Below are positions 34,758-43,147 of a stretch of 64,000 nucleotides of DNA, piece after piece (the first letter of the stretch is position 1; each line of letters starts with the position of its first letter). A model generated the notes under the pieces. The model was not told the origin of the DNA. It worked only from the letters and a program-made list of their open reading frames with translations, and did not search any database. The stretch comes from Nonomuraea montanisoli (lineage in GTDB: Bacteria; Actinomycetota; Actinomycetes; Streptosporangiales; Streptosporangiaceae): assembly GCF_013363975.1 (NCBI RefSeq), contig NZ_JABWGN010000002.1, positions 496,001-560,000 of the forward strand. The letters are read 5' to 3'. A program made the position numbers and the translations under genes.

Positions 34758-36257
34758 ATGATGCCCGCGAGGGTGGGCAAGGTCACACTCGTGGACATCC
34801 TTCGCACGAAAACGGTTGAGCAGTCCATCAGCGACACCGAGGCACCGGAGCATCGGCTGCGCAAGCGCCTGACCGCCGTAGACCTGACCGTCTTCGGCAT
34901 CGGCGTGATCGTCGGCACCGGTATCTTCGTGCTGACCGGACAGGTGGCCAAGCAGACGGCCGGACCGGCCGTGGCCATCTCCTTCGTCGTCTCCGCGATC
35001 GTCTGCGGCCTGGCGGCGCTGTGCTACGCGGAGTTCGCCTCCACCATTCCGGTGGCGGGCTCGGCGTACACCTTCTCCTACGCCACCCTCGGCGAGCTGC
35101 CGGCCTGGATCATCGGCTGGGACCTCATGCTGGAGATGGCCCTGGCGGCCGCGGTGGTCGCGGTCGGCTGGTCGGGCTACTTCGCGTCGCTGATGTCCTC
35201 GATCGGCCTGCCGCTGCCGGCCGCGATCGCCGGCGACGACCCGGTGGTGAACCTGCCGGCCATGATCGTGGTGCTCATCCTCACCGCGATCCTGGTGGCG
35301 GGCATCAAGCTGTCCTCACGGGTCAACCAGGTCATCGTGGCGATCAAGGTCGCGGTCATCCTGCTCGTCATCGTGGCGGGGCTGTTCTACATCAACGCCG
35401 CCAACTACTCGCCGTTCATCCCGCCGGCGCAGGCCACCGAGCAGGTCGCCGGGCTCAAGGCGCCGCTGATCCAGGTGCTGTTCGGCATCACGCCCGTCGC
35501 GTACGGCGTGATCGGCATCTTCTCGGCCGCGGCGGTCGTGTTCTTCGCGTTCATCGGCTTCGACATCGTCGCCACCGCCGCCGAGGAGACCATCAACCCG
35601 CAGCGCGACATGCCGCGCGGCATCATCGGCTCGCTGGCCATCTGCACGGTCCTGTACGTGGCCGTCTCGCTGGTCGTCGTCGGCATGCAGAACTACAAGC
35701 AGCTCAGCACCTCGGCCCCGCTCGCCGACGCCTTCGCCGCGGTCGGCCAGAAGTGGGTGGCCGGGCTGATCAGCATCGGGGCCATCGCCGGGCTCACCAC
35801 CGTGGTCATGATCCTCATGCTGGGGCAGACCCGGGTGCTGTTCGCCATGTGCCGCGACGGGCTGCTGCCGCGCCCGCTGGCCAAGGTCCACCCGCGCTTC
35901 GGCACCCCGGCCCGGTTGACCATCATCATCGGCGTCGTGTCGGCGCTGCTGTCCGGGTTCATCTCGCTCGGCGCGCTGGCCGAGCTGGTCAACATCGGCA
36001 CGCTGTTCGCGTTCGTGGTGGTGTCGGCTGGCGTGATCATCCTGCGGCGCACGCGGCCCGACCTGCCGCGCGCGTTCCGCACGCCGCTGGTGCCGGTGCT
36101 GCCGATCCTGTCGGTGCTGGCCTGCTTCTACCTCATGCTCAACCTGCCGGTCGAGACGTGGCTGCGGTTCCTCATCTGGATGGTCATCGGCGCGGTGCTG
36201 TACTTCACCTACGGCTTCCGCCACAGCCGCGTCACGGCGGCGCGGCAGACCCGCTAG
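34758..36257 (+). CDS. APC family amino acid permease (cationic amino acid type)
   Basis: The 499-residue protein has 12-14 transmembrane helices. The N-terminal LTAVDLTVFGIGVIVGTGIF contains the helix-1 substrate motif GxGxxxGTGIF, followed by AGPAVAISFVVSAIVCGLAA and YAEFASTIPVAGSAYTFSY. VVFFAFIGFDIVATAAEET and PQRDMPRGIIGSLAICT in the middle are typical of the CAT-type group, with probable substrates among basic or other amino acids. It follows dxs by 31 bases, so it may be read from the same transcript. It is intact, unlike the permease relic at 4 kb. Confidence 0.9.
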   Translation: MMPARVGKVTLVDILRTKTVEQSISDTEAPEHRLRKRLTAVDLTVFGIGVIVGTGIFVLTGQVAKQTAGPAVAISFVVSAIVCGLAALCYAEFASTIPVAGSAYTFSYATLGELPAWIIGWDLMLEMALAAAVVAVGWSGYFASLMSSIGLPLPAAIAGDDPVVNLPAMIVVLILTAILVAGIKLSSRVNQVIVAIKVAVILLVIVAGLFYINAANYSPFIPPAQATEQVAGLKAPLIQVLFGITPVAYGVIGIFSAAAVVFFAFIGFDIVATAAEETINPQRDMPRGIIGSLAICTVLYVAVSLVVVGMQNYKQLSTSAPLADAFAAVGQKWVAGLISIGAIAGLTTVVMILMLGQTRVLFAMCRDGLLPRPLAKVHPRFGTPARLTIIIGVVSALLSGFISLGALAELVNIGTLFAFVVVSAGVIILRRTRPDLPRAFRTPLVPVLPILSVLACFYLMLNLPVETWLRFLIWMVIGAVLYFTYGFRHSRVTAARQTR

Positions 36258-36260
36258 CGA

Positions 36261-36293
36261 GGGTGCGGGGCCGGTGTTCCCGGCCCCGCACCC
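36261..36293. terminator. Strong hairpin between permease and SSI-like genes
   Basis: A 14-bp perfect stem (GGGTGCGGGGCCGG at 36261-36274 with its complement at 36280-36293) and a five-base loop lie between convergent genes. Confidence 0.85.
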
Positions 36294-36309
36294 GAGGCCG
36301 TCACGCCCG

Positions 36310-36684
36310 TCAGAAGGCGAACACCCCGGCGCCCGCCGCCTTGGCCCGGCACTGGTTGGCGAACGTCGAGTGCAGGGCGACGTTGCGCCCGCGCCAGTTG
36401 CCCTCCACCGACACCCTGTACGGCTCGGAGGTCAGCGGGCAGGCGCTGTTGGAGCGGCGCAGCGCCGACAGCCGTCCCTCGACCGCGCGCAGCCGGTCGC
36501 AGGCCACCTCGGGGTTCGGGTGGTCGCCGCCGTCGGGGTCGCACTCCAGCTCGTACGTCGTGGGCGCGTAGCCGTGCTGTGTCACCGTGATCCGCAGGGA
36601 CGCCCGCGAGTGCGCCGCCATGGCCGGCAGGGCGGCCGCCATCAGGAAGGCCCCGCACAGCGCGGTTACCTTGAGCGATCTCAT
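36310..36684 (-). CDS. Subtilisin-inhibitor-like (SSI) secreted protein
   Basis: The 124-residue protein has a signal peptide (MRSLKVTALCGAFLMAAALP to AMAA). The mature domain follows the SSI family: an initial beta strand ITVTQHG, LECDPDGGDHPNPEVACDRL, RAVEGRLSALR, then ACPLTSEPYRVSVEGNWRGR and the C-terminal TFANQCRAKAAGAGVFAF. The four conserved cysteines for two disulfides are present. SSI proteins block secreted serine proteases through the exposed loop just after the third cysteine; here that loop reads CPLTSEP where classical members have CTREYAP-like sequence, so target preference may differ or inhibition may be weak. Confidence 0.82.
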   Translation of the reverse strand: MRSLKVTALCGAFLMAAALPAMAAHSRASLRITVTQHGYAPTTYELECDPDGGDHPNPEVACDRLRAVEGRLSALRRSNSACPLTSEPYRVSVEGNWRGRNVALHSTFANQCRAKAAGAGVFAF

Positions 36685-36876
36685 GCCTGTCCTCTCCGTC
36701 GGGGGCACGGCCCGCCCGGCCCACGACGCCCGTGAGCTGTGTGACCGGTGGGGCTGGTGTGCCGTCTGTGCACTCGTGTCGTACCCGGCGGCCCCGACGG
36801 CGGCGGCCATGGATCGTCCCCGATTCGACCATGTGATAGGGCCGGCCGGCAGGGGAGCGGCAAAGGACGCAGAAAA

Positions 36877-36900
36877 GGGGACCCGCGCTCGCGGGTCCCC
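36877..36900 (-). terminator. Rho-independent-type terminator of the fad operon
   Basis: GGGGACCCGC (36877-36886) pairs perfectly with 36891-36900 across a four-base loop. Read on the minus strand it is followed by a TTTTCT run, the classical pattern. It lies 120 bases beyond the fadB-like stop, after a 25-bp repeat array. The rest of 36685-36876 shows only the SSI-gene upstream region. Confidence 0.85.
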
Positions 36901-36903
36901 TTC

Positions 36904-37028
36904 GTCGTGCTGTGCGCGCGTCAGGCATGTCGTGCTGTGCGCGCGTCAGGCATGTCGTGCTGTGCGCGCGTCAGGCATGTCGTGCTGTGCGCGGGTCAGG
37001 CTTGTCGTGCTGTGCGCGGGTCAGGCGG
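36904..37028. repeat. 25-bp tandem repeat, five units, at the 3' end of the fadB-like gene
   Basis: Five contiguous 25-bp units run from 36904 to 37028, each close to GTCGTGCTGTGCGCGCGTCAGGCAT read on the plus strand (split GTCGTGCTGTGC + GCGCGTCAGGCAT). On the coding (minus) strand each unit has TGA, so the gene's own stop (37021-37023) is the first of five. Units nearest the gene have GCGGG instead of GCGCG. There are no spacers. Confidence 0.92.
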
Positions 37029-39114
37029 GCACGGAGGCCACGCCCGGCGGCAGGAAGCGGGGCCGGGCGAACCCGGCGCGGTCCAGCAGCGGCGTGACGC
37101 CACCGAGGTGGAACGGCCAGCCAGCGCCCAGGATCATGCACAGGTCGATGTCCTGCGCGGCCGCCACCACACCCTCGTCCAGCATGATCCGGATCTCCTC
37201 GGCCAGCGCCTCCAGCACCCGCCGCCGCACCTCCTCGGCGGTGGACGGCGCGTCGCCGCCCGCGAAGAGCGCCACGGCCTCCGGGTCGAGCGAGAAGTCC
37301 GGCGCGTACACGCCGGGCTTGCCCGAGGCGACCAGCTTCGCCATGCCCGCCGAGACGCCGAACCGCTCGGGGAAGGCCGCATGCAGCGTCTCGGCCACGT
37401 GCAGCCCGACGGCCGGCCCGACGAGCTGCAGCAGCGCGAACGGCGTCATCGGCAGTCCGAGGTCGTCCAGCGCGTGCTCGGCCACCTCCAGCGGCGTGCC
37501 CTCGTCCACGGCCCCGATGACCTCGCCCATGAACCGGGTGAGCAGCCGGTTGACCACGAACGCCGGGGCGTCCTTCACCAGCACCGACGACTTCTTCAGG
37601 GCCTTGCCGACGGCGAACGCGGTGGCCAGCGTCGCGTCGTCGGTCGACGCCCCGCGGATGATCTCCAGCAGCGGCATCACCGCGACGGGGTTGAAGAAGT
37701 GGAAGCCGACCAGCCGCTCCGGGTGCGCCAGATCGGCGCCCATCTCGGTCAGCGACAGCGACGAGGTGTTGGTGGCCAGCACGCACTCGGCCGGCACCAC
37801 GGCCTCGACCTCGGCGAACACCTTCTTCTTGACCGCCATGTCCTCGAAGACCGCCTCGATGACGAAGTCGGCGTCCGCGAACGCGTCCTTGGTCAGCGAC
37901 CCGGTCACCAGCGCCTTGAGCCGGTTCGCCAGGTCGGCCGAGACCCGGCCCTTGGTCAGCAGCTTGTCCACCTCGGCGTGGACGTAGCCGACGCCCTTGT
38001 CCAGCCGCGCCTGGTCGAGGTCCGTCAGGACGACCGGCACCTCCAGACGGCGGGCGAACAGCAGCGCCATCTGCGAGGCCATCAGCCCGGCGCCCACCAC
38101 GCCGACCTTGGTCACCTTGCGGGCCAGCGACTTGTCCGGGGCGCCCGCCGGCCGCTTGGCCCGCCGCTGCACCAGGTCGAAGGCGTACAGACCGGCCCGC
38201 AGCTCGTCGCCCATCAGCAGGTCGGCCAGCGCGTCGTCCTCGGCGGCGAAGCCCTCGTCGCGCGAGGCCGTGCGGGCCAGCGCCACCAGGTCCAGCGCCC
38301 GGTACGGCGCGGGGGAGGCGCCGCGCAGCTTCATGTCCACGAGGAAGCGGGCGTCGGCGACCGCCTTGTCCCAGTCGTCGCCGTCACGCGCGGGCCGCTC
38401 GACCGTGACCTCGCCCTTGACGACCCGGGCCGCCCAGCGCAGCGACTCCTCCAGGAAGTCGGCGGGCTCGAACATGGCGTCCGCGACGCCCAGCTCGTAC
38501 GCCTGCGCGCCCTTGATCATGCGGTTCTGCGACAGCGGGTTCTCGATGATCAGCTTGATCGCGTTCGCCGGGCCGACCAGGCGCGGCAGGAGCTGCGTGC
38601 CGCCCCAGCCCGGCACCAGGCCGAGGAAGCACTCCGGCAGCGCGACCGCCGGGACGCCCGAGGAGATCGTCCGGTACGCGCAGTGCAGCGCGATCTCCAG
38701 ACCGCCGCCCATGGCCGCGCCGTTGACGAACGCGAACGACGGGATCCCCAGCTCGCCCAGCCGCCGGAACACGTGGTGGCCGAGCGCGCCGATCGCGTGG
38801 GCCTCCTCGCGCGAGGCGACCGAGCCGGCGCCCTTGAGGTCGGCGCCGACGGCGAAGATGAACGGCTTGCCCGTCACGCCCACCGCCACCAGGTCGTTGC
38901 GGGCCGCGATCTCCGACAGCGCGCCGTTGAGGGCGAACAGGCCGTGCGGGCCGAACGTGTTGGGCTTGGTGTGGTCGAAGCCGTTGTCCAGGGTGATGAG
39001 CGCCATCGTGCCGGCGCCGTACGGCAGCTCGACGTCGCGGACGAGCGCCTTGGTGACCACCTCGTCGGTGCTGCGCTCGCTCAGCAGGGCGCGCCAGGTG
39101 TCGATGTTCGTCAT
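37021..39114 (-). CDS. fadB: Fatty acid oxidation complex alpha subunit (enoyl-CoA hydratase / 3-hydroxyacyl-CoA dehydrogenase)
   Basis: The 697-residue protein joins two enzymes of beta-oxidation. The N-terminal crotonase domain has FAVGADLKGAG and the oxyanion segment NGAAMGGGLEIALHC, with the catalytic ECFLGLVPGWGGTQLLPRL. The dehydrogenase begins near residue 330 with the NAD-binding KVGVVGAGLMASQMALLFAR, then IEAVFEDMAVKKKVFAEVE, NTSSLSLTEM, and the HFFNPVAVMPLLEII motif with catalytic histidine. Start ATG 39114 overlaps the thiolase stop, so both are coupled. It converts enoyl-CoA to 3-ketoacyl-CoA for the thiolase. The stop lies within a 25-bp repeat array. Confidence 0.94.
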   Translation of the reverse strand: MTNIDTWRALLSERSTDEVVTKALVRDVELPYGAGTMALITLDNGFDHTKPNTFGPHGLFALNGALSEIAARNDLVAVGVTGKPFIFAVGADLKGAGSVASREEAHAIGALGHHVFRRLGELGIPSFAFVNGAAMGGGLEIALHCAYRTISSGVPAVALPECFLGLVPGWGGTQLLPRLVGPANAIKLIIENPLSQNRMIKGAQAYELGVADAMFEPADFLEESLRWAARVVKGEVTVERPARDGDDWDKAVADARFLVDMKLRGASPAPYRALDLVALARTASRDEGFAAEDDALADLLMGDELRAGLYAFDLVQRRAKRPAGAPDKSLARKVTKVGVVGAGLMASQMALLFARRLEVPVVLTDLDQARLDKGVGYVHAEVDKLLTKGRVSADLANRLKALVTGSLTKDAFADADFVIEAVFEDMAVKKKVFAEVEAVVPAECVLATNTSSLSLTEMGADLAHPERLVGFHFFNPVAVMPLLEIIRGASTDDATLATAFAVGKALKKSSVLVKDAPAFVVNRLLTRFMGEVIGAVDEGTPLEVAEHALDDLGLPMTPFALLQLVGPAVGLHVAETLHAAFPERFGVSAGMAKLVASGKPGVYAPDFSLDPEAVALFAGGDAPSTAEEVRRRVLEALAEEIRIMLDEGVVAAAQDIDLCMILGAGWPFHLGGVTPLLDRAGFARPRFLPPGVASVPA

Positions 39115-40295
39115 GCCAGGTTCTCCCAGATCACGGTGCCGCCCATGCCCATGCCGACGCACATGGTGGTGATGCCGTAGCGCACGTCGGGGCGCTCGGC
39201 GAACTGGCGGGCGAGCTGCGTCATCAGCCGCACGCCCGAGGAGGCCAGCGGGTGGCCGAAGGCGATCGCGCCGCCGTACGGGTTGACCCGGGGGTCGTCG
39301 TCGGCGATGCCGAAGTGCTCCAGGAACGCGAGCACCTGCACCGCGAACGCCTCGTTGATCTCGAACAGCCCGATGTCGGAGATCGACAGCCCGGCCAGCC
39401 GCAGCGCCCGCTCCGTGGACGGGATCGGGCCGACGCCCATCACCTCGGGGTCCACGCCGGCGAACGCGTACGACACCAGCCGCATCTTGGCCGTCAGCCC
39501 CAGCTCCTCGGCGACCTCGCGGGCCGCCACGAGGCAGCCGGTGGCGCCGTCGTTGATGCCGGAGGAGTTGCCCGCCGTCACGTGCCCGTGCGGCCGGAAC
39601 GGCGTCTTCAGACCGGCCAGGCCCTCCAGGGTGGTGCCAGGGCGCGGCGCCTCGTCCTCCACCGCGAGGCCCCAGCCCTTCTCGGCCGTCCTGATCGCGG
39701 CCGGCACCAGGTCGGGCTGGATCCTGCCGTCCGCGTACGCCTTGGCGACCTTCTCCTGCGACAGCACCGCGTACGCGTCGGCGCGCTCCTTGGTGATGGC
39801 CGGGTAGCGGTCGTGCAGGTTCTCGGCCGTCATGCCCATGACGAGCGCGCTCGGGTCGACGAGCTTCTCCGACAGGAAACGCGGGTTGGGGTCGACGCCC
39901 TCGCCCATCGGGTGGCGGCCCATGTGCTCGACGCCGCCCGCGATGGCCACGTCGTACGCGCCGAACGCGATGCCGCCCGCGACCGTGGTGACGGCGGTCA
40001 TCGCGCCCGCGCACATGCGGTCGATCGCGTAGCCCGGGACGGACTTCGGCAGACCGGCCAGCACCGCCGCCGAGCGGCCGATGGTCAGGCCCTGGTCGCC
40101 GATCTGGGTGGTCGCGGCGATCGCGACCTCGTCCACGCGCTCCGGCGGCAGGTCCGGGTTGCGCCGCATGAGCTCGCGGATGACGCGGACGACCAGGTCG
40201 TCGGCGCGGGTCTCCGCGTACAGCCCCTTCGGCCCCGACCGGCCGAAGGGGGTGCGCACGCCGTCGACGAACACGACGTCACGAGAGGAAGGCAC
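39111..40295 (-). CDS. fadA: Acetyl-CoA acyltransferase (thiolase)
   Basis: The 394-residue thiolase cleaves 3-ketoacyl-CoA, the last step of beta-oxidation. The nucleophilic cysteine lies in DRMCAGAMTAV (about residue 94), and the other active-site motifs are NEAFAVQVLAF, the GGAIAFGHPLASSG histidine and the C-terminal CVGMGMGG cysteine. N-terminal VDGVRTPFGRSGPKGLYAETRADDL is typical of the trifunctional-enzyme beta subunit. It is the first gene of a two-gene operon with fadB. A palindromic site 41 bases upstream may be the operator. Confidence 0.95.
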   Translation of the reverse strand: MPSSRDVVFVDGVRTPFGRSGPKGLYAETRADDLVVRVIRELMRRNPDLPPERVDEVAIAATTQIGDQGLTIGRSAAVLAGLPKSVPGYAIDRMCAGAMTAVTTVAGGIAFGAYDVAIAGGVEHMGRHPMGEGVDPNPRFLSEKLVDPSALVMGMTAENLHDRYPAITKERADAYAVLSQEKVAKAYADGRIQPDLVPAAIRTAEKGWGLAVEDEAPRPGTTLEGLAGLKTPFRPHGHVTAGNSSGINDGATGCLVAAREVAEELGLTAKMRLVSYAFAGVDPEVMGVGPIPSTERALRLAGLSISDIGLFEINEAFAVQVLAFLEHFGIADDDPRVNPYGGAIAFGHPLASSGVRLMTQLARQFAERPDVRYGITTMCVGMGMGGTVIWENLA

Positions 40296-40335
40296 GGGGT
40301 TCGCTCCTCGTTGCTGGACTGCTGTCGCGCCTATG

Positions 40336-40349
40336 CTACTCGTCGGTAA
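40336..40349 (-). promoter_or_regulatory. Candidate fatty-acid regulator site upstream of fadA
   Basis: On the minus strand TTACCGACGAGTAG is an imperfect palindrome with TTAC/GTAg ends, placed 41-54 bases before fadA. TetR-type lipid regulators of actinobacteria often use sites of TTAC-n6-GTAA type. The regulator itself is not in the window. Confidence 0.4.
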
Positions 40350-40504
40350 CTAGGGCGTGGGGCGCGGGCGGGCGAGAGCCACGAAACTCCTGGTGCGTAT
40401 GAGGTTGAGAACAATCTGCGAGCATGCTGTGAAATTTCCGGACAAGGGTGGGTCGAGTCTGTTAGGAAAGGTCGCGCACAGTTATGCACTAGAGAGGTCA
40501 CAGA

Positions 40505-41707
40505 GTGTCGCGCGACGAGAACGATAGGTCGTACGAGGACGGTCAGGCACGGCCGATGAACCCGGAGCTGACCGGCGACGTGCTGTCACCTCGGTACAGC
40601 AACGACGACACGGACGAGCAGCCCGCCATCGTGGTCTCGGGCAACGAGACGTACATCATGCCGGACGCCTCCCAGGACGCCTCCTCCGCGTACGCGTCCC
40701 AGGAGGGCCCGTACGCCGCGCAGGACGGTGCGCCCGCGTACCCCGTGCAGGAGGGTGCGTCCGCGTTCGCCGCGCAGGAGGGGACGGCGGCCACGTACGC
40801 CGACCTCCAGCCCGCCGACGACCGGTACGCGGACGCCGACAGCGGCGCCCACCGGTACGCGGACGCGGACAGCGGCGCCCACCGGTACGCGGACGCGGAC
40901 AGCGGCGCCCACCGGTACGCGGACGCGGACAGCGGCGCCCACCGGTACGCCGGCGAGGCGGACGGCTACGCCGACGCCGACAGCGGCTCCCACCGCGTCC
41001 AGGACGCCGACGACCACGACGACCCCGCCTACCTGCCCCTCGACAAGGGCTACGAGGGCGCCCACGGCGAGGAGGGCGGCGACTCGCGGCGCGGGTTCCT
41101 GGGCTCCGGCTGGACCGACACGAGCGCCGACGCCGCCTCCGCCGGGGACAAGGAGGTGCGCCGCCGTACCAAGGTGCTGGTGGCCGCCGCGGCCGCCGTC
41201 GTCGTGCTCGGCGCCGGCGCGGGCTGGATGCTGACCGGCACCTCCTCCGACGACCCCTGCGCGACGGAGCGCTGCGCCAGCGCCGGCCGCGTCAGCGTCA
41301 GCGCGGCGCCCGCCGAGACGGCCGCCCCCGAGTCCGAGGAGACCGGCGAGGCCACCGACGAGCCGGAGGAGTCCGCGACGCCCGAGCGCACCACGTCCCG
41401 TACCGCCGCTCCCACGCCGACCGCCGTGAAGGTCCGCGTCACGCGCACGCCGGAGCCGCGCGTCACACGCACCCGCATGAGCCAGCCGACGACCCGCGCC
41501 ACCACCAGGGTCACCCGGCAGCCGGCGACCGTCGACGACGGCGACACGACGGGCACCGACGAGGTGGACACGAAGACCTCCGAGCAGCCGCGCCGGCAGC
41601 CCACCGCCGAGGCGACGAGCCAGGCGCCCGCCACCACCCAGGCGCCCGCCCCGACCCCGTCGGAGACCTCGAAGGGGATCTTCGACGTCCTCTTCCCGTG
41701 GGCCTGA
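40505..41707 (+). CDS. Repeat-containing single-pass membrane protein, unknown function
   Basis: The 400-residue protein is acidic and mostly disordered in its first 230 residues, with QEG/QDG-type degenerate repeats (about residues 58-95) and then four perfect ten-residue repeats YADADSGAHR. One transmembrane helix (VLVAAAAAVVVLGAGAGWML, around residue 230) is followed by a Thr/Pro/Glu-rich outer part, likely glycosylated, ending in GIFDVLFPWA. No enzymatic motif is present. N-terminus inside and C-terminus outside would be expected. The GTG start 40505 has no strong ribosome site. Proteins of this layout occur across actinomycetes and their role is unknown. Confidence 0.75.
   Translation: MSRDENDRSYEDGQARPMNPELTGDVLSPRYSNDDTDEQPAIVVSGNETYIMPDASQDASSAYASQEGPYAAQDGAPAYPVQEGASAFAAQEGTAATYADLQPADDRYADADSGAHRYADADSGAHRYADADSGAHRYADADSGAHRYAGEADGYADADSGSHRVQDADDHDDPAYLPLDKGYEGAHGEEGGDSRRGFLGSGWTDTSADAASAGDKEVRRRTKVLVAAAAAVVVLGAGAGWMLTGTSSDDPCATERCASAGRVSVSAAPAETAAPESEETGEATDEPEESATPERTTSRTAAPTPTAVKVRVTRTPEPRVTRTRMSQPTTRATTRVTRQPATVDDGDTTGTDEVDTKTSEQPRRQPTAEATSQAPATTQAPAPTPSETSKGIFDVLFPWA
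40821..40940. repeat. 30-bp tandem repeat, four units, in coding sequence
   Basis: Four contiguous 30-bp units (40821-40850 to 40911-40940) are identical apart from one base in the first unit. They encode RYADADSGAH repeated in the cytoplasmic part of the membrane protein. Confidence 0.93.
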
Positions 41708-41874
41708 CGCCGTCACGTCGAGGGGTGCCGAGCTGATCGGCCCGGCGGGCTGGATCCGGCGCCGCCGGGGGCCGGACGGGCCCCGATCTGGCCTTACGGG
41801 GCCGGGCATGTAAGGATGCGGACCCGGGGACCGGTCTGCAAGACTGGGCAACCGCTTTCCGGGGAGGTCTCGTC

Positions 41875-42867
41875 GTGGTCACACTGGAAGACGTCGCCAG
41901 GCAGGCGGGTGTCTCGCTCGCGACCGCCTCGCGGGTGCTGAACGGCAGCACCCGCCAGGTGGGCGCCGACCTGCGGGCGCGGGTCGAGCGAGCCGCCGAC
42001 GAGCTGGGCTACCGGGCCAACATGGCCGCCCAGACGCTGGCCCGGGGCGCCAGCAACGTCATCGGCATCGTCGTCCACGACCTGACCGACCCCTACTTCG
42101 CCGCCCTCGCCGACGGCGCCATGCGCGCCGCGGCCGGCGAGGGCCTGCTCGTCATGGTCGGCACGACGCACCGCGACCCCGAGCAGGAGATCGCCTACGT
42201 CGCCACCATGAACGCCCAGCGCGTACGGGCCGTCCTCCTGGCCGGCTCCCGCGTGAGCGACCCCGAGGTGACCGGCCGGCTCCGCCGTGAGCTGGACCGC
42301 TACCGCGCCAGCGGCGGCCGGGTCGCCTGCGTCGGCCAGGACCTGCTCGGCGTCGACACCGTGGCGCCCGCCAACTACGAGGGCGGCGCGGCCCTGGCCC
42401 GCTCACTGGCCGGGCTCGGCCACATCCGCTTCGCCGTCCTCGCCGGGCCGCCGCACCTGATGACCGCCCGCGACCGGTGCGCCGGGTTCGTCGACGCCGT
42501 CGAGGAGCTCGGGCTGCCCGGGCCGCGCATCGTCCACGGCCCGTTCGACCGCGACGGCGGCTACACGGCGGCCGCCGAGACGGGCGACGCGACGTGCGTG
42601 TTCGCGGTCAACGACGTGATGGCCGTCGGGGCGCTCGCCTCCTACCGCGACCGGGGCGTGCGCGTGCCGGACGACGTCTCCGTGGCGGGCTTCGACGACA
42701 TCGCCACGCTGCGCGACCACGTACCGGCGCTGACGACCGTGCGGCTGCCGCTGGCCGACATGGGGTCCCGCGCGCTGGAGCTGGCGCTGGCCTCGGGGGA
42801 GACGCCGACCGTGGACCATGTCCAGGGCGAGGTGGTCCTGCGGGAGAGCGTCCGGGACGTCCGGTGA
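41875..42867 (+). CDS. LacI family transcriptional regulator
   Basis: The 330-residue protein has a LacI helix-turn-helix (VTLEDVARQAGVSLATASRV, LNGSTRQVGADLRARVERAA), the hinge NMAAQTLARGASNVIG and a periplasmic-binding-type sensor domain with DLTDPYFAALADGAMRAA and VFAVNDVMAVGALASYRDRG plus VSVAGFDDIA. The GTG start is seven bases after GGGGAGG. ACCGCTTTCC just upstream (41851-41860) resembles half of a LacI operator and may be for autoregulation. The TIM-barrel and phosphodiesterase genes downstream (281-base gap) may be its targets; so may the perfect GAAAGCGCTTTC site at 63.5 kb. Confidence 0.9.
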   Translation: MVTLEDVARQAGVSLATASRVLNGSTRQVGADLRARVERAADELGYRANMAAQTLARGASNVIGIVVHDLTDPYFAALADGAMRAAAGEGLLVMVGTTHRDPEQEIAYVATMNAQRVRAVLLAGSRVSDPEVTGRLRRELDRYRASGGRVACVGQDLLGVDTVAPANYEGGAALARSLAGLGHIRFAVLAGPPHLMTARDRCAGFVDAVEELGLPGPRIVHGPFDRDGGYTAAAETGDATCVFAVNDVMAVGALASYRDRGVRVPDDVSVAGFDDIATLRDHVPALTTVRLPLADMGSRALELALASGETPTVDHVQGEVVLRESVRDVR

Positions 42868-42990
42868 CGCCGCCGGACGCCGGGGCCGCGTGCGCGGAGC
42901 CTCGCCGCCGCCCGAGTGGGTGCCCCGCCGCGACCGCGCGGGGGCACCGCTGGTGAGACGGCGGCCGGGGGCACGGCGGCTCAGGGTGCG

Positions 42991-43053
42991 GCGGCTGATG
43001 GCGCGGTCGGCCGAGGACACGGCGGCCGAGGGCGCGGGCGGCTGATGGCGCGG
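42991..43053. repeat. Direct repeats in the gap after the LacI gene
   Basis: GCGGCTGATGGCGCGG occurs at 42991-43006 and 43038-43053, in a low-complexity stretch of GCGG-rich degenerate repeats between 42868 and 43100. Just before the next gene lies a direct repeat of GACATATCG (about 43108-43125), an AT-rich exception that could be an operator. Confidence 0.6.
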
Positions 43054-43147
43054 CGGTGTCCTGCGTGCCCGCGGCGCACGTACCCGCCGGCACCTGCCAC
43101 AGATGACGACATATCGACATATCGGGACGGCACATGAGGGGGATGCG

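Noticed and set aside
36904..37028. 25-bp repeats as a CRISPR array
   Set aside because: Units are contiguous with no spacers, and no cas gene is in the window.
37021..40014. 997-residue fadB with N-terminal thiolase part
   Set aside because: The extension is an out-of-phase reading of the thiolase gene; ATG 39114 overlaps the thiolase stop and begins the crotonase domain.
40821..40940. 30-bp repeats as a CRISPR array
   Set aside because: No spacers; the array is in frame inside a coding gene.
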